Shown here: piece after piece, positions 12,360-25,960 of the stretch
How positions within the stretch are numbered: position 1 is the stretch's first letter
Layout: every line of letters begins with the position of its first letter
Source: Viscum album
Lineage: Eukaryota; Streptophyta; Magnoliopsida; Santalales; Viscaceae
DNA: 64,000 nucleotides
NCBI GenBank assembly: GCA_963277665.1
Contig: OY728121.1
Span: 960,478,097-960,542,096, forward strand
Reading direction: 5' to 3'
Program-made: the position numbers and the translations under genes
Notes under the pieces: model-generated
Told to the model about the DNA's origin: nothing
The model's input: the letters and a program-made list of their open reading frames with translations, nothing else
The model's database searches: none

Positions 12360-14120
12360 GGGGTGCGTAGGATGAGTTTTCAAATGACCTAGTATTATGT
12401 CACACCACCATCAAAATGCATTGAATATATAGAGTATCCAACCACTTGGGAAGCAATAAATTTAGAAGGGTGGAAACATCAAAACAATGAATGGAATGAT
12501 TCGTATTCTCATGATTATGATGAATTTCAAACCCTACAGTGGAATGAAAATTATTATCAACTTCATAGAGGAGATCCTGACTATCCAAGCTACTAAGGAA
12601 ATTGCTGGGCTGCGTAGTACACACATTACAACGCCTAATTTCAACAAAATCAAGAGAAACATAATGAATAAAGACTAAGCAGATTTTTCGACCAATGTAT
12701 TAAAGTAGTGGAAAAGAGGATGGACAATAAGGATGAGGAACTCAATGAGTAGGATGAATTGACTTATCACCTTTCCCAAATCATTAATAATTTTAATTGT
12801 CACCTACCAATGGTTTCTAATGTAGATACAGGTTCCTATGAAGATGATGAACATCAAGAAATAGAGTAATTTCAAGATGTTGACATAAAACAACATCAAG
12901 ATAATTACATTAAAGAAGACCATTCCTTCCAATAATCTCAGGAATAGATCCTAGATGATAAACTAGCCATAATTCTCACCAAGTTCATTCCAGTGTTGGA
13001 TAAGAATATGGATGATCATAAAACCCAACTCAATGAACATGGAGAATTGATTACTCACCTATCTCAAGTTAATTCAAATTTAAATTCCATTGTGAATAAT
13101 ATAATATTGAATTAAAATTTAGGGATTTAGTATTATGAAGACAATGATAAGGAAGAGGAGATTGAGGATGTCCAAACCATTGAATAAAAAAATGGAAAAA
13201 ATAAGGATGAGGATATCAAAGAATAATTATTGTATAATGATGAGATATTTCAAATAGATAAGCCTATGTATTTAGAAGAAATATCATAACCTGAGGCATC
13301 CCTTTTATGCATATAAAAAGACCAATAAGAACAAAGAGAATTACTTTTACAACTGCACAATGAATAGGAAAAAAATTTGATGGAAAATTATGATTGGATG
13401 GTTAAAGAGGAAGAAGAGGAGGATGTAAAAGTAAAACAATATATAGAATTAGAGGAATAAGAATTAGAAAAGTATGATGATCAGGAGTTCAAGGAGGTAC
13501 AATCTAGAGAATTTATGATGGAAGAATAAAAATTAAAGGGATAGAAAAATGAGAAAACATCTATAAAAATCAAAAGTATTCTTGAGACTGAAGATGAATG
13601 AGACCCCATCCTATACTTTTGAGAAGAATAAGAAGAACAATGAGGCTCCAACTGAAGAAAAAATTCTAAAATGTGAACCAAAGGAAGATAAAAAGAAGCA
13701 GTGGTGGAGTAGGAAAACTACAAAATATGGCCAGATTTCAATTTTTTATTATTTTCATTACATCTATCCACAAATTGCAAACCACCACTATCCAATATGA
13801 ACCAATGGAGGAGGAAGAGAAAAAAACCCCATATGTACAACAAATCATAATTGGTTAAATCCAAGAAGATTAGCTTTGTACTATTTTCTAATTAGTTAAT
13901 AAAGGTAAAAGGTCAAACTGAATGACCATAAAAGGGAAGTTACCGAGAGGCAACCTGAATTTTAAAAATTTCATTCTAGGATTTATATTTATTATTTTAA
14001 ATAAATATCCATATGTTTGGACTCTTTACATACTATATACAAATATTTTAAATTCTAAATGGCATGTAACTTCATTGTTTATTTTTATATTTCAGGTCCC
14101 TGGAAGAAATAAGCAATAAT
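12360..14120 (+). pseudogene. Decayed acidic coding region in element G spacer
   Basis: The plus strand reads as a long, stop-riddled protein. It starts near 12372 with aromatic-rich sequence (Y-P-T-T-W-E-A-I, then E-W-N-D-S-Y). It continues with an acidic, Gln-rich, probably coiled-coil region (E-D-D-E-H-Q-E-I-E; K-E-E-E-E-E-D-V). Many stops are TAA or TAG where CAA or CAG would fit the composition, as expected from C-to-T decay of methylated DNA. I do not recognise a pol domain. A Gag-like product of a non-autonomous element is possible but unproven. A TTTCAG-GTCCCTGG acceptor-like site lies near 14090. Confidence 0.45.
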
Positions 14121-14359
14121 GATTGAAGAAGCTGAAAAAATGAACATTACACATCATGTAATCAGATTAACCATTGTGTACCTATCCAGACATAACCTAA
14201 GAGACTTATTTTTGAGTATCAATGGAAGGGTAGTACTATTTCTACTTGTTTATATCTTTGAACCCCTAATTTTTTCTAGCATATGATTTGAGAAAAATTA
14301 ATTAATATAATTTTTGCATGAAATAAATTGAATTATATTCACCCATAATAATACTTGAT

Positions 14360-15940
14360 TCAAATTATAAATTTATATTGTCTCAAATCATACTAACTAT
14401 AAAGGAATAGTATAGAAGAAGTGCGAGGTCAAACCCACAGAGAGTGGGGAACACAACGATGCCAACTCTTAACTAAAGGTTAGGTCGCTCCAATTCCAGT
14501 TTTATTTTATTAAAATAATGGTTCAAATTAAAATAAGTGAATTAAAATAGATAAATATAAGAGAGGGGAATCAGTTTCCAGGGGTGGTTTTTCTAAATTA
14601 ATTAATTCATCTTTACTTACAAAATAATTATATCAAATAACTTCTCAACAAAAAAGTTTTTATCAATAGAATAAATGTTAATTCTCTATGAATCTACCCA
14701 ATAATACCAATCCTTACTGGTTATATGGATTAAAATACTAGGATGAATTGAGTTCATATTTACAAAAGAAAAAGAGTAATTCCATTCATTGGTTGTGAAT
14801 AAATTATATCAATCATATTGGGGTTCGTTCATTATTGAAACATATGGTCATTGATTCAATGATGAATAAAGTAGTCATGAAGGATCAACATGATACTATT
14901 GAATACAATAATAATTGTGAGCAAAGGTAAATTTAACTATGATGGTACGAACCCCCTTTGACCGATTCGACCCCCTATGGGTTTTAGCCAACCATCATTG
15001 GGTGATTTCCAACGACGATTAAATCCAAATACATAGCAGAGAAATGAAAAAATAAGGATGAGAAGAGAATGAAGGCATGAGTAAGGAAAAGAGAAATATT
15101 TTAATTAAAATAAACATCATTCGACATTACATGGAATAATAATAAATAAAATAAAATAAAATAAAAATAGAAACAAAGACCTATCTACAACGGATGGCTA
15201 CAACAGCCTCTCGGTGGTTGCACCTCTCTTCAAATAGAATAGAATGTTCTTCCTCCTAGCCAAAAACCTTTATTTATATGCTTGGATGTCATCATAACAG
15301 TTTGGTTGGGTCAATGGTTGAGTTTAATGGCTGGATCAGGTGGTCAAAGATGTGAAATCGCGTTAGAAGATACACTAGAATTATGCATTTTCTACTATGT
15401 CGGGGAATTACACAACATGTAATAGGTATTCACGTCGTGTAATGTAGATCCAATATTTTCTCTATAGATTTCTAATATGGAAATATCTCACATGAATCTT
15501 GGTTTACATTTGGAATCTTGACCCATCTCACATCGTGTAACTAGAAGTCATGTCGTGTAATGATGATTCACAGCTTTCTCTCATAGCTTGCATCACATGG
15601 TGAAATGAAACTACATGTCATCTAATGATGTTACACAATGTGTAAAATGTGATTAGCACCAGAATTTATGTTTTTTCATACTTCTTTAGTTATGTGCCTC
15701 CATAATTTCTCTACGATCATTCTCAAAATCTATTGTATTGCCTCTTCACTTTGCACGTGGAATGAAGTGTCATTTTGTTCCTCAATTGCCATGTTTTACT
15801 TTTTCTTCTTCAAATGACAATCCTACATAATAATTTGAAAAAAATTAATACGAGGAACATATTTTATAATAAATAAATTAATATGAAATAAATTCATATG
15901 TACAAACCCATCAAAATATGTATACAAAATAGAGATATAA
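14360..15940 (-). repeat. Element G right arm (LTR-like, minus orientation)
   Basis: Reverse complement of the left arm. Matching landmarks include the GTATACAAAATAGAGATA end (15921-15938), the TATA-like word (reverse complement near 15270), the leader near 15205 and the CACTCTCTGTGGG word (reverse complement near 14440). Differences are frequent, so the arms are old. The 60 bp or so between arm end and primer site on the left has no counterpart here. Confidence 0.7.
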
Positions 15941-17377
15941 TAAGACCATCATACCCCATTGACTAGCTCAATCTTGTCATCATATCACATGCAACATCTT
16001 AACATGCTTCCCATCTAGGGTTAAAGATCCATAATAGATCCACCTATAACTTGATACCGTGAAAAAAACAACAACAACATCACATATACCAAATAAGTCA
16101 CATGAAAATAGGGAATAACATACAGAGGAACAACATTGAATATAAAGAGTGACAAAAAATAGGCAAACACACACAAAAACACGTGATCAAACTCAAACAT
16201 GGGTCTTATGGGCTATGAACACAAACATGTTATCAAAATTAAAACATGGTCTCATGGGCCACACACACATGTGATCAAACTCAAGCATGTTCTAAAACAT
16301 ATAATCACACAACATCATATAATACTAACAATAATATACACAACCTCTACATGGTAAGGAATTTTCTACCTCAAACGCGTTGATGCCAATGTCAAGGTTC
16401 ATCAAGAGTTTCATCACCAGAACCACGTTAGTACACCAAACAAAACAATATTTCATGCTAAGAACTCCAATAACAATTTCAAAAAAGGAATAAAAAAGTT
16501 CTAGAATGATACAGAATAATAAAAAAGGATAACGGATTGTATCTACACCAACATACCTCTCATAATCTACCAACATTTCTAGATCTAGGTTTAGTCAAAG
16601 GCTAAGGACCCTTCAACCATGGAACAACTATTAGGGAATAGAACCCTATATCCCCATGAATTTAGATCAACATGAACAAACCCCTTGATGGAAGGAATCA
16701 CCCTGGACTACTAGCAAGAGAAGAAGATTGTTCACGGTTACACCTAGTTCTTTCCAGAAAATGTCTATATTTCATCCAGAATTCATCTCATTCCAAGGAA
16801 TGATCAAGGGAAACATGAATGAATCAATCAATAGGGAAAAGAATCAATTAATGTCTCATTAAATACCCCTCATAACATCACATGAATTTTACCTTTTGAA
16901 TCAGTCAATATCCATGAATAATGGTGGTCATTTTATCCATTAGAATTCCATCCTAACTATCCCCATGAACTCCACCATGTTGTGGTGGATTTAAACATGC
17001 CAGCCCAACATAGCCACTGCCTATGACATGTTTCCTAAACCTTGACTATTTTCCCTCACCACAACCTCCACCACAGGCATTGTGAGGTAACTCTAGCCAT
17101 GGCCCACACGCACTCTCCCTGAGTACTACATCCATGGCCACACCTTGAACTTCCCATTACCTCTAGAACCTTTTGTATAGGGACCCACCAGGGACCACCA
17201 TGGATTACACCACGATTGTGGTGTAGCCCATTTTGATCCAAAAATCATCTAAACCTCTTAGAATATAATCAAATACCATAATAATTTATTCAAGAATGGA
17301 TCAAACCAAAAAAATAAAGGAGAATATAGAAATAATGATTAATATATTAGGAATAAAATTCGAAGGCTTTATAATAT
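15941..17377 (-). repeat. Gypsy-A 3' LTR (part), split by element G
   Basis: On the minus strand a purine tract GAGGGGAA (about 17378-17386) precedes an LTR opening near 17377 (TATTATAAAGCC; the expected TG appears as TA). The LTR runs left, with a leader-like section near 16600-16900 and a donor-like AGAGGTATG near 16555. It is cut at 15940 by element G and probably resumes left of 10578. A palindrome TACACCACAATCGTGGTGTA spans about 17205-17225. Confidence 0.6.
16179..16305. repeat. Short 42-44 bp tandem repeats in Gypsy-A LTR
   Basis: Three copies of a unit like ACATGTGATCAAACTCAAAC start at 16181, 16225 and 16267. The period is close to that of the unrelated repeats at 6933-7241, but the sequence differs. 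Confidence 0.65.
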
Positions 17378-19408
17378 TCCCCTCTAGGGACTTCTCATCC
17401 TCAAGAAGCATCTCCAGTGATCTTTATTGAACAAATTTGGCCATTAAGATCAAACATCAGACTCCCTCACCCATATTTCCTCATGGATCCATCCATGCTT
17501 CCATAAGACTCAAACAAGTGGAACCTTATTTCCCCTTAACACTATGTCACTCTGGTATATAATCCAAAAAATGCGCTCCACAAAGGATGCATTTTCTTCC
17601 AACTCAATGTCCTAACTATTGATAACATATGCATAATCAAGCTTGTACCTCCAAAGATGAGAAATGCAGAACACATCATGCATGCCGCAATAACACGGAA
17701 TATCCAGTCAATAATTCACTACTCCAACACATCTAGTGACATTAAATGGCCCCAAAAACTGAAATTGTAGCTTCCATTGCTTCCAAAAATAATGATTACC
17801 CAACTGAGGTGACACCCGCAAGAAAACCCGATTGCCAACACTGAACTCTAATGATCATCTTCTTCAGTCAGCATATGATCACTGCCTACTATGAGTAGTA
17901 ACCAACTGATTCCTAATCATTTTCACTCTATCAAAGGTCTCCTTCAACATACTAAGTAAACAAAATGCTACCTTTCCCATATAATTACAAAATAGTAGTG
18001 AATGGTATGACCATACATAGAGATATTAAAAAGGTTCCATCTAAATATAATCCTAGAAACTGTTGTTGTATGCAAACTCTACCAAGGTTAGGTGCCATAC
18101 CATGATCCACATAAGTATATAGTGTATTCTTGAAGCATATTATCAAGGATTTTAATAATACTCTCCAATTTTCCATTAGACTATGGATGATATGTTATAA
18201 TAATCCTCAACTAATACCCCAAATCCTTCTATAAGACTTTCCAAAGCCATGATGTAAAACATGCATCCCTATCCAATACGATACTGGAAGGCACTTCATG
18301 TAGTCATACAATTGCATGGATATAGATATTTATCAACTCATATATAGAGTTAGTCTCTCAGATTAGAAAAATTGTGCCACTTTCATCAGCCGATTGACTA
18401 TTACTCAAAATTAATAATGACTTATCAGGGTTCTAGGTAACCTTGTCATGAATTCCATCATCACCTCATCCCATTTATACATCGGCACTATAAGTGGCTG
18501 AAGCAAACCACTAGGATGGAAATTCTTGAAATTTACCCTCTAGCCGTAAGGAATCATGAAACAAAACTAGCGATGTATCTCTTTTTACCTAACCACCAAA
18601 ACTGATGTCATATGTCATGATATATCTTTTTTGACCCTGGATTAACTTCCCATTTAAAATAATGAGAGTCTCTCATTAGATCCAACCTCAAGTAAGTTGG
18701 CATAACCACTATCCCATGGGTATAGATCACGTCATCATCATCTAAGGACTACCCTAGAATAGATTCATATCTATCAAGCATTCCCACATCACCACACACT
18801 TGAGTTATAATTATTGTATTACTTTCCCATGGTTGACCAAATATGATGTGACCACCAAAGGTTCAAAATTCATAATTCCATGGTCCTCCAATACATCCAT
18901 AAGATACTCAACCATCAAAATCATCATATTTAATTACTCCTATGAAGTCCACTCTCTAAACTCCCATGTCTCTGATGTTTTCCTATTGAGAACATCTACA
19001 AAAACATTGCACTTCTTCAGAGCATTGGACATCTCAAATTAAAATGTTTTCAAATAATCTACCAAACACCTCTGACTCAAGTTTAAAACTCATTGATAAA
19101 ATATATATCCAAGGTTATCGGGGTATGAGTAAATAAAAAACCTCTTACCCAAGAGATAATGTCATCAGAACTTTAGATCATGGACCACAACTGCCAACTC
19201 CATGTCATGCATTAGGTAGTTCCGCTCATGGGGTCACAACTGATGTTACCCATAATATACTACTTAGTACCTTTATATCAACACATATACCAAAACAAGA
19301 CCCAAGGCATCATAGTAAAATGTGAAACCTATCCCAGGATCTAGAAATATTATAATCAGAGTTGTCTTTAATCTTCACTTTAGCTCTTGGAAGACCAATT
19401 CAAAAGGA
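17378..19408 (-). pseudogene. Gypsy-A pol C-terminal part: RNase H and integrase
   Basis: Minus-strand reading from 19408 down gives the RT-RNase H connection (F-Q-E-L-K), the RNase H motifs P-H-E-R-N-Y and H-D-M-E-L-A, and then H-Y-L-L-G-K. Next come integrase motifs (L-Q-P-L-x-V-P-M-Y-K-W-D-E at about 18480; V-I-V-N-R-L near 18390), the S-V-G-N-R-V-F-L-R-V-S-P region near 17830 and the M-H-D-V-F motif near 17680. Stops are frequent. The reading breaks at 19408 and resumes at 31846, across the Gypsy-B insertion. Confidence 0.85.
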
Positions 19409-22400
19409 TGTAAACCCTAATTACCTAGAGTCAGTGCATTATTACATAACATTGGCATGATCACAAGGTATCAAATCCCAAAATACTGATCAATTTAGTA
19501 GCCTTGGAATTACTAGATACAAACATAGGTTTTACATTACATTATGAAATTAAAAACGACAACATTGTGTCTCCTTTGAACACATTCATCACCCTTAGAC
19601 TATCCCTGCAGGTTATTCATAATATACTTATTCGCATCCTGGAAAAAATAAAACATAGAAAGAGGTAATCTCAGGTGCTTAGTAAAGATAACAATATAGA
19701 GTAAACTTTCATAAATATGCATAAACATTTAAGGCAATGTATAAGACTAAAACAAAAGCCTTTTAAACACAAACTTAAGCATAATATGGAAAAGATAAGT
19801 CAAATGATTCCATTTACTTATTCACATGGATATTATACTAGTCAAATAATCACATGTAATATTAATATCCAATTTCATACTGATGGAATGCATAATGCCG
19901 GGCATCATAACCACATAGTCAAGGCCTTGTTCCAATACTAAAAATAAGATTTTTTCAAGGTCTTGTGCCAAGACACTAGTTTGTCTCATGAGACATACCG
20001 ATGAATTGAGGAGATATAGTGGGCTCCACCCTCCACTTACTAAGTCCAATGAATTCCTCATATGAAAAGGTTTAAATATAACATAAATATTCGTATTAAA
20101 ACTTGCATACAAAATGTTAATAGTTTAACTATAAACCATGAATGGTATAAAATAACACATACACATTCAAACATATCAGAAAACCTTCAATACAATATGG
20201 AAGATTTTATCATAATAAATCATCTTCAAACAAGTGTAAAATCCATCAATTGATGTTGACATAGATGAAATCAAAACTATTTGAGAGAAATGTCTCTTTA
20301 TATTTTGAATTTTTTTAAAACTCACATAATTATAAAAGAAAACATTTATTTTGAAAATATTATTATAAGATTATAAGGTAATATTAAAAGGTGGTATAAC
20401 AGTAGAAAATATCTGCACCCACCATATAAGTTAAAAAAACATTCTTACCTTAATTTTTTGAAAAGGTCATAAAGTACCTTATTTGAAAAGTGACAGAAAG
20501 ATTCATTTCAAACCATTTTATAAAAAGTCAAACAAGGTATAAATGAATTTAACCCATATTCTATTAAATAGTAAAAATGTTTTGAAATACATTTTTAAGA
20601 AACACAGATGTGGATGATAAAAAGGTCCCAGTAGATACTCACATATAAACAACCTCACATAATAAAGAGATTGTAAAATTAACCCTTACCTTGTACTTTT
20701 CCTTGTTTGAGGGTAAGTTAACCTCCATTATAATAGTTAAATAATTTTTATTAAATTATACAATAACCAAATACATAAATATGATATCATATATGATCTT
20801 ATAATATTTATTTGTTAATAATATTTTAGTAGTATCATTGTTTCAGGTGTTAAGTGATTCGTTTTCCTCTATATATTTTGTTACATAAGTCATGTTTCAT
20901 ATGTATATGATGTATTAGATTCATATCCATAATGATATTAATTTCTTAAACATTATTTTTAATCATAGAATGAAAATTATTCTTTAATGGTTATGATGGT
21001 GAAGGAATCTCATCGCGTTTGTGGAGACGGTAATCCGTACGTACGCACGAGTGAATATACTATTATATTGATGGTAAGATAGTATGTAATTGGATGGTAT
21101 ATCACATATAAAGAATAATTTAAATTTTATATTTATTATTTACATCAATTATACTCATTATTATACCAATCCAAATGATGAAGTGTTGAATAAAAAACTA
21201 CCCCACGACGTGGAGACGGTAAGCCATCCATACGCACGTATGGTGACTTTGTCATTCATAGGATGCATATAATAATGAATATGGTTGTAACATATTTATA
21301 ATAACATAAAAATATATATAAGTCACTGTATTTATTACTTTGGTATGGAAACTACAAAGAAAGAAGAAGTGGAAGAAGAAAAGAACTTTGAAAGAGGTGA
21401 TGAAATTATTACCTCTTCTTCGGGTTCTTCCTTTTGATTTGATCAAAAGGGATCCTTAGGTTGGATTTATGAACAAAGTAATGCCTAGAGGTTGAATTGA
21501 GGGTAGTCGGGAAGATATTTAAGTAGGGTTTGGCCGATCAAAATGGATTTGGAGGTGTTATTTTGAGATAAGAGGAAGTACCCTTTTATAAGAGAGGTGA
21601 TGGTCACTTTAGGAAAAGCTTGAAATATTAATTTATTATACAATAATATTAAGCTTATAATAGCTCAAAAAGGATCTATTTCGAGGATAAGGTGGGGATG
21701 GGTCGAAAAACTCTCAACAAATAGGTTGTAGAAATATTTAGGTCACCATATTAACCTTATCTTTTAGATTTAACTCTTAGTTAAATAGTTTAACTTTTAC
21801 AATATCTTCTTGTATTTTTATATTACATGGTTAATAAAATTACTATAAAATTCCAAGAGAACCCCAAGTGGTTCATTAATTACATATATATCATTATGTA
21901 AGTCCTTTTATTCAACCTTATATTTTTAGGAATATTATTTTATTTAATAATATAGTATTTTTTTAAAAACTCATTTATGTCAATTTTGACACTATTTAGT
22001 ATTTGGTTTTTGTGAAAGTAAAAAAAACTTTATTACTTCAAAAGAAATACATTACATCAATTATAACATGTCATATTAACCTATAAAATTCGTGGAATGC
22101 ATCATAAGTCTCAATTTATATTTATTGTTATATTTATAATATCAATTATTTTAATATTTCATTAATAAGGTAATTACTACATCATCATTGTGTCATAAAT
22201 AAATTTAATTATTTAATGTCTAAAAATTATAAATAAAATATCATTATGTATGAAATATTTTTATATTTATAATGAATATTTATAGTCTAATTTATCTTAT
22301 TTATAACCCTATATTAAAAATGTTTTAGTTATTAAAATTTGAATTTAACACTTTTAACTCTTCTTTAAATAAAATATAATAAATGTCCTAATATAATAAA

Positions 22401-23132
22401 AGTGGATAAAAGAGGATAATATTTTATTAATAAGGTTGATTTTGGTCTAAATAAACTTATCCAAAAGAACTAGGACACGTTTTAGGGTAATTATAATATC
22501 ATTTTTACCTTTAATTACCCTATTTACTTTTAACCGTGGTAAATAAAATCTAAAAGTTACTATTCACCAAAAATTATTTTCATCATATTGAAGCAAATTT
22601 TACTTGATAATGTCAACTGTGTATCTCATATTTTTGAAATTCAATTCACAGAAGCAGTAAAATTACATTTTATGCAAATTTGCTAACGTGTCTAGAAGGT
22701 GGGTAAAAGACGTTCATAAGTTCAATAAAATTTTATACATCTAATCTTATTATAAAATGATTCCAATGAATTAAATTAAACTAATATAGGTATTATATAT
22801 CTATTTTGACTTAAAATAAATTTAAATAAAATAAATAATTATTTAAATAAAAAGTAGGTTTTAAACAATAACGCATAGATTTTCACTATTCATCAAAAAT
22901 TGAAAGTTTTTAGAAAAATACCAAAAATTTACCCTAAGATAATTTTTATATTCCAAATAGAAAAATTAAGTCCATTTTGAAAAATAAAATTTATAAAATT
23001 TCAAAAAGTGGTTATTACTATTCATAACGGCTCGTTTGATTGGTCGTGGTGTGCTAGAACTTGAAGTTGCATACAACACAAGTTATTGTATTATTCAAAG
23101 AGTAAAGTACCATGGAATATTGGGGTGTTACA
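19409..23132 (-). repeat. Gypsy-B 3' LTR
   Basis: 3724 bp, from TGTAAACCC at 19409 (a 7-bp deletion relative to the other LTR) to GGGGTGTTACA at 23132. In element orientation it carries a TATA box (reverse complement TTTTATA at 21584-21590), a GTAAT donor-like site (reverse complement at 21408-21412) and two hairpins (21021-21050 and 21208-21239). It differs from the 5' LTR at many sites and by small indels, so the insertion is old. Confidence 0.92.
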
Positions 23133-23144
23133 TTTCCACTCCTT
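23133..23144 (-). other. Gypsy-B polypurine tract
   Basis: Minus strand reads AAGGAGTGGAAA directly before the LTR start TGTAACA. This is the priming site for plus-strand DNA synthesis. It follows a GAGGATGAAATT word that is also conserved before the Element E tract. Confidence 0.75.
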
Positions 23145-24449
23145 CAAATAATTTCATCCTCAAAATTTCTAGAATACTACTGCATACAAAGATTTGGGTG
23201 GTTCTTCATCATAAGTTCCTCAGGTTCCCACGTTTCCTCTTCCATCTTATGGTTTCTCCATAGAACTTTTACCAGAAGATTAGTCTAGTTTCTCAAAACT
23301 TGTTCTCTAGTATCAAGAATCTTGACAAGATCTTCAAAATAAGACAAATCGAGTTCCAGTTCTATTTCTTCATAGGCGAGTACATGTGTTGGGTCAGGCA
23401 TGTATTTTCTCAACAATGATACGTGGAACACATCATGAACTTTGGAGATACTTGGAGGCATTTCCAAATGTTAAGCTACAACTTCAATTTGTTCTAGAAT
23501 TTTGAAAGTTATGATGTACCTGTGACTTAATTTACCCTTCTTACCAAATCGTATAACACCCTTCCATGGAGATACCTTCAAGAAAACATGATCTCCTACT
23601 TGAAATTCCAAATCCTTCCTTCGGTTATCGGCATAGATCTTTTGCCTACTTTGACCTACTTTGATGTGAGTTTGGATAATCTTCACCTTTTCCATTATCT
23701 CCTCAACAAGTTATGGGCCTACGAGTTTTCTTTCACCAACATCATCCTAACAAGTTGGTGTGCAACATCTCTTTCCATATAACACTTCATATGGTGCCAT
23801 CTGAATACTTTAATGAAAGATATTGTTATAATAAAATTATAACAGAGGTAAATATTAATCCCAAATACCTTGAAAGTCAACTGAGAAATATCTCAACATG
23901 TCTTATAAGGTTTGAATAGTCCGTTCTGATTGTCCATCAGTTTGAGGGTGGTAAGTAGTGCTCAAACGAAGTTCAGTATCTAGGGCCTTCTGAATAATTT
24001 TCTAGAATCTTGATGTAAAATGGGGATCAAAATTAGAAACAATCGATATGGGTACTCCATGAAGTATTAAAACTTCATTAATATATATTATTTCTAAAAG
24101 TTCAAGTGGTAAATCTTCTCTTATAACAAGAAAATGTACTGACTTGGTAAGATGATCATCAACGAACCATATTGCATCATTCCTTCAAGGAGTCTTTGGT
24201 AGCCCCATGACAAATTCCATCATAATATCATCCCATTTCCACTCATGTATGGGAATAGGTTGCATGAATCCTCTAGGATGTTGTCTTATAGCCTTAACCT
24301 GTTGAAAAATCATACATCTTGACACATAATCAGCAATCTCCCTCTTTATGTTGTCCCACCAAAAATGTTCCTTCAAATCTCTATACATCTTAGTGAAACC
24401 AGGGTGTATAGAGAAATTAGAGCTATGAGAATCATCCAAAAATTAATTT
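23145..24449 (-). pseudogene. Gypsy-B integrase with chromodomain-like tail
   Basis: From 24439 down, the zinc region reads H-P-G-F-T-K-M, F-W-W-D-N and C-M-I-F-Q-Q; the second Cys of the usual C-x-x-C is Phe here. H-E-W-K-W-D-D-I-M-M-E-F-V-M-G-L-P then opens the catalytic core. The C-terminal domain (K-D-L-E-F-Q-V-G-D-H-V-F-L-K-V, near 23600) is followed by V-H-D-V-F-H-V-S-L-L-R-K-Y and a chromodomain-like end (about 23190-23300). Several frames are broken. Integrase with such a tail usually guides insertion towards particular chromatin. Confidence 0.86.
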
Positions 24450-25284
24450 TTTAGATCAGGTATTTTAGTAACACAAAGTATCTTCCCAAATTTCAAAATT
24501 CCATCTTTATATACGAAGTCAATCAATATCCCATCATTCATAGCTTTAATTTTCTTTTGAAACTCCTCCTCATCATTCTAAGAAATTTTTATCCTTTTTA
24601 GTAAAGATGGTTGGGAAACCATTTGAAAAATTATTGATGTTTCACCTTCCATGATTATTCTCATATCCATCTTTACTAGATCCATGAACATAGGATCCCT
24701 TTAAACTCTCATCTTATTCAATACTCAATGATCCTTTCCGCTCAAAGCATCTACCACCTTATTTTCCTTCCCTGGGTGGAAGTTTATAGTGAGATCATAA
24801 TCTTTGAGTAGTTCAAGCCATTGTCTTTGCCTCATGTTGAGTTCTTTCTATGATAAAATATACTTTAAACTCTTGTGATCGGTATAAGTCTCACATTTTT
24901 CACCATAGAGATAGTGTCTCCATATGTTCAAAGAAAAGATTACATCTTTTAACTCAAGATCATGAGTGGGATAGTTTTGTTCATGAATTTTTAGATGTCA
25001 TGACGCATAGGCAATAACTCTATCATTATGCATAAGGACACAACCAAGTCCTTTCTTTGAATCATCACTATAAATTATAAACCCATCATTCCCTGATGGT
25101 AGAGTCAAGATAGAAGCATTGACTAATATAATCTTTGGTTCTTCAAAACATTCTTCAAACTCTTTTGTCCAAAAAAATTTAACCCCTTTACGTGTGATCT
25201 TGGTTAATGGGTTATCCAATCAAGCAAAATTCTGGATGAAACGCCGATAATAACCTACTAAACCAATAAAACTATGTACCTTAG
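24450..25284 (-). pseudogene. Gypsy-B RNase H domain
   Basis: An open piece at 24998-25219 contains W-T-K-E-F-E-E-C-F, then D-G-F-I-I-Y-S-D-D-S-K-K-G-L-G-C-V-L-M and V-I-A-Y-A-S. This is the classic gypsy RNase H start with its first catalytic Asp. Downstream, stop-containing sequence continues to the integrase. RNase H removes the RNA template during cDNA synthesis. Confidence 0.85.
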
Positions 25285-25960
25285 TTATACTCTTCGGTGC
25301 TGGATATTCTTGGATTGCCTTGGTCTTTGAAGTATCGATAGATATTCCATCCTTAGAGACAATATGGCCCAAAAAAGAATCTCATAAAGCCATAATTCAC
25401 ACTTTCTAAACTTCCCATATAATTCATTTCTTCTAAGAATCTTTAGAATATTGCATAAGTGATTTTCATGATCTTCATAGATTTTAGGGTATACCAAGAT
25501 ATCATCAATAAATACCACTAAAAAGTAATCTAGATATTCTTTAAAAACTCTATTAATTATATCCATGAAGATAGAGGGTGCATTAGTCAGTCCAAAAGGC
25601 ATTACTATAAACTCATAATGCCCGTACCTAGTTCGAAATACTATTTTCAGAATGTCTTCCTTCTTCACACACAACTGATGATATCCAGATCAACGGTAAA
25701 TATTTGAAAAATATTGAGATCCATGAATTTGATCGAATAAATCATCAATGCAAGGTAGGGGATAATTTTTCTTTATTGTTATAGCATCGATCTCCCTATA
25801 GTCAATGCACAACCTCATAGATCCATCTTTCTTCTTAACAAAAATAATAAGGGACCCCCATAGAGAAATAATAGGGCGAATAAATTCTTTATTACTCAAT
25901 TCCTATAGTTGTTTATTTAGTTACACTAATTCCACAATGTCTATTCTATAAGGGGTCTTT
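25285..25960 (-). pseudogene. Gypsy-B reverse transcriptase
   Basis: Two open pieces (25899-25690 and 25674-25285) cover fingers and palm: [23 protein letters not shown], then [10 protein letters not shown] and the catalytic box V-F-I-D-D-I-L-V, all preserved. A single stop and frame break separates them. This is the best-preserved RT in the window and should be useful for placing the lineage. Confidence 0.9.

Larger units (their letters stand above)
10583..15940. mobile_element. Element G: retroelement-like unit with long inverted LTR-like arms
   Basis: Two arms of nearly equal length (1585 and 1581 bp) are reverse complements of each other and flank a 2192-bp spacer. The outer ends align base by base (TGATATCTC at 10583, reverse complement TTATATCTC at 15940). 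The 5 bases outside are CAAGA on the left and TAAGA on the right, a near-perfect target-site duplication that suggests insertion as one unit. Each arm has LTR features: TG start, TATA-like TATAAATAAA, and a leader with AGGGTTTCACC. Alternatives are two opposed copies of one family fused by rearrangement, or a foldback-like derivative. Confidence 0.6.
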
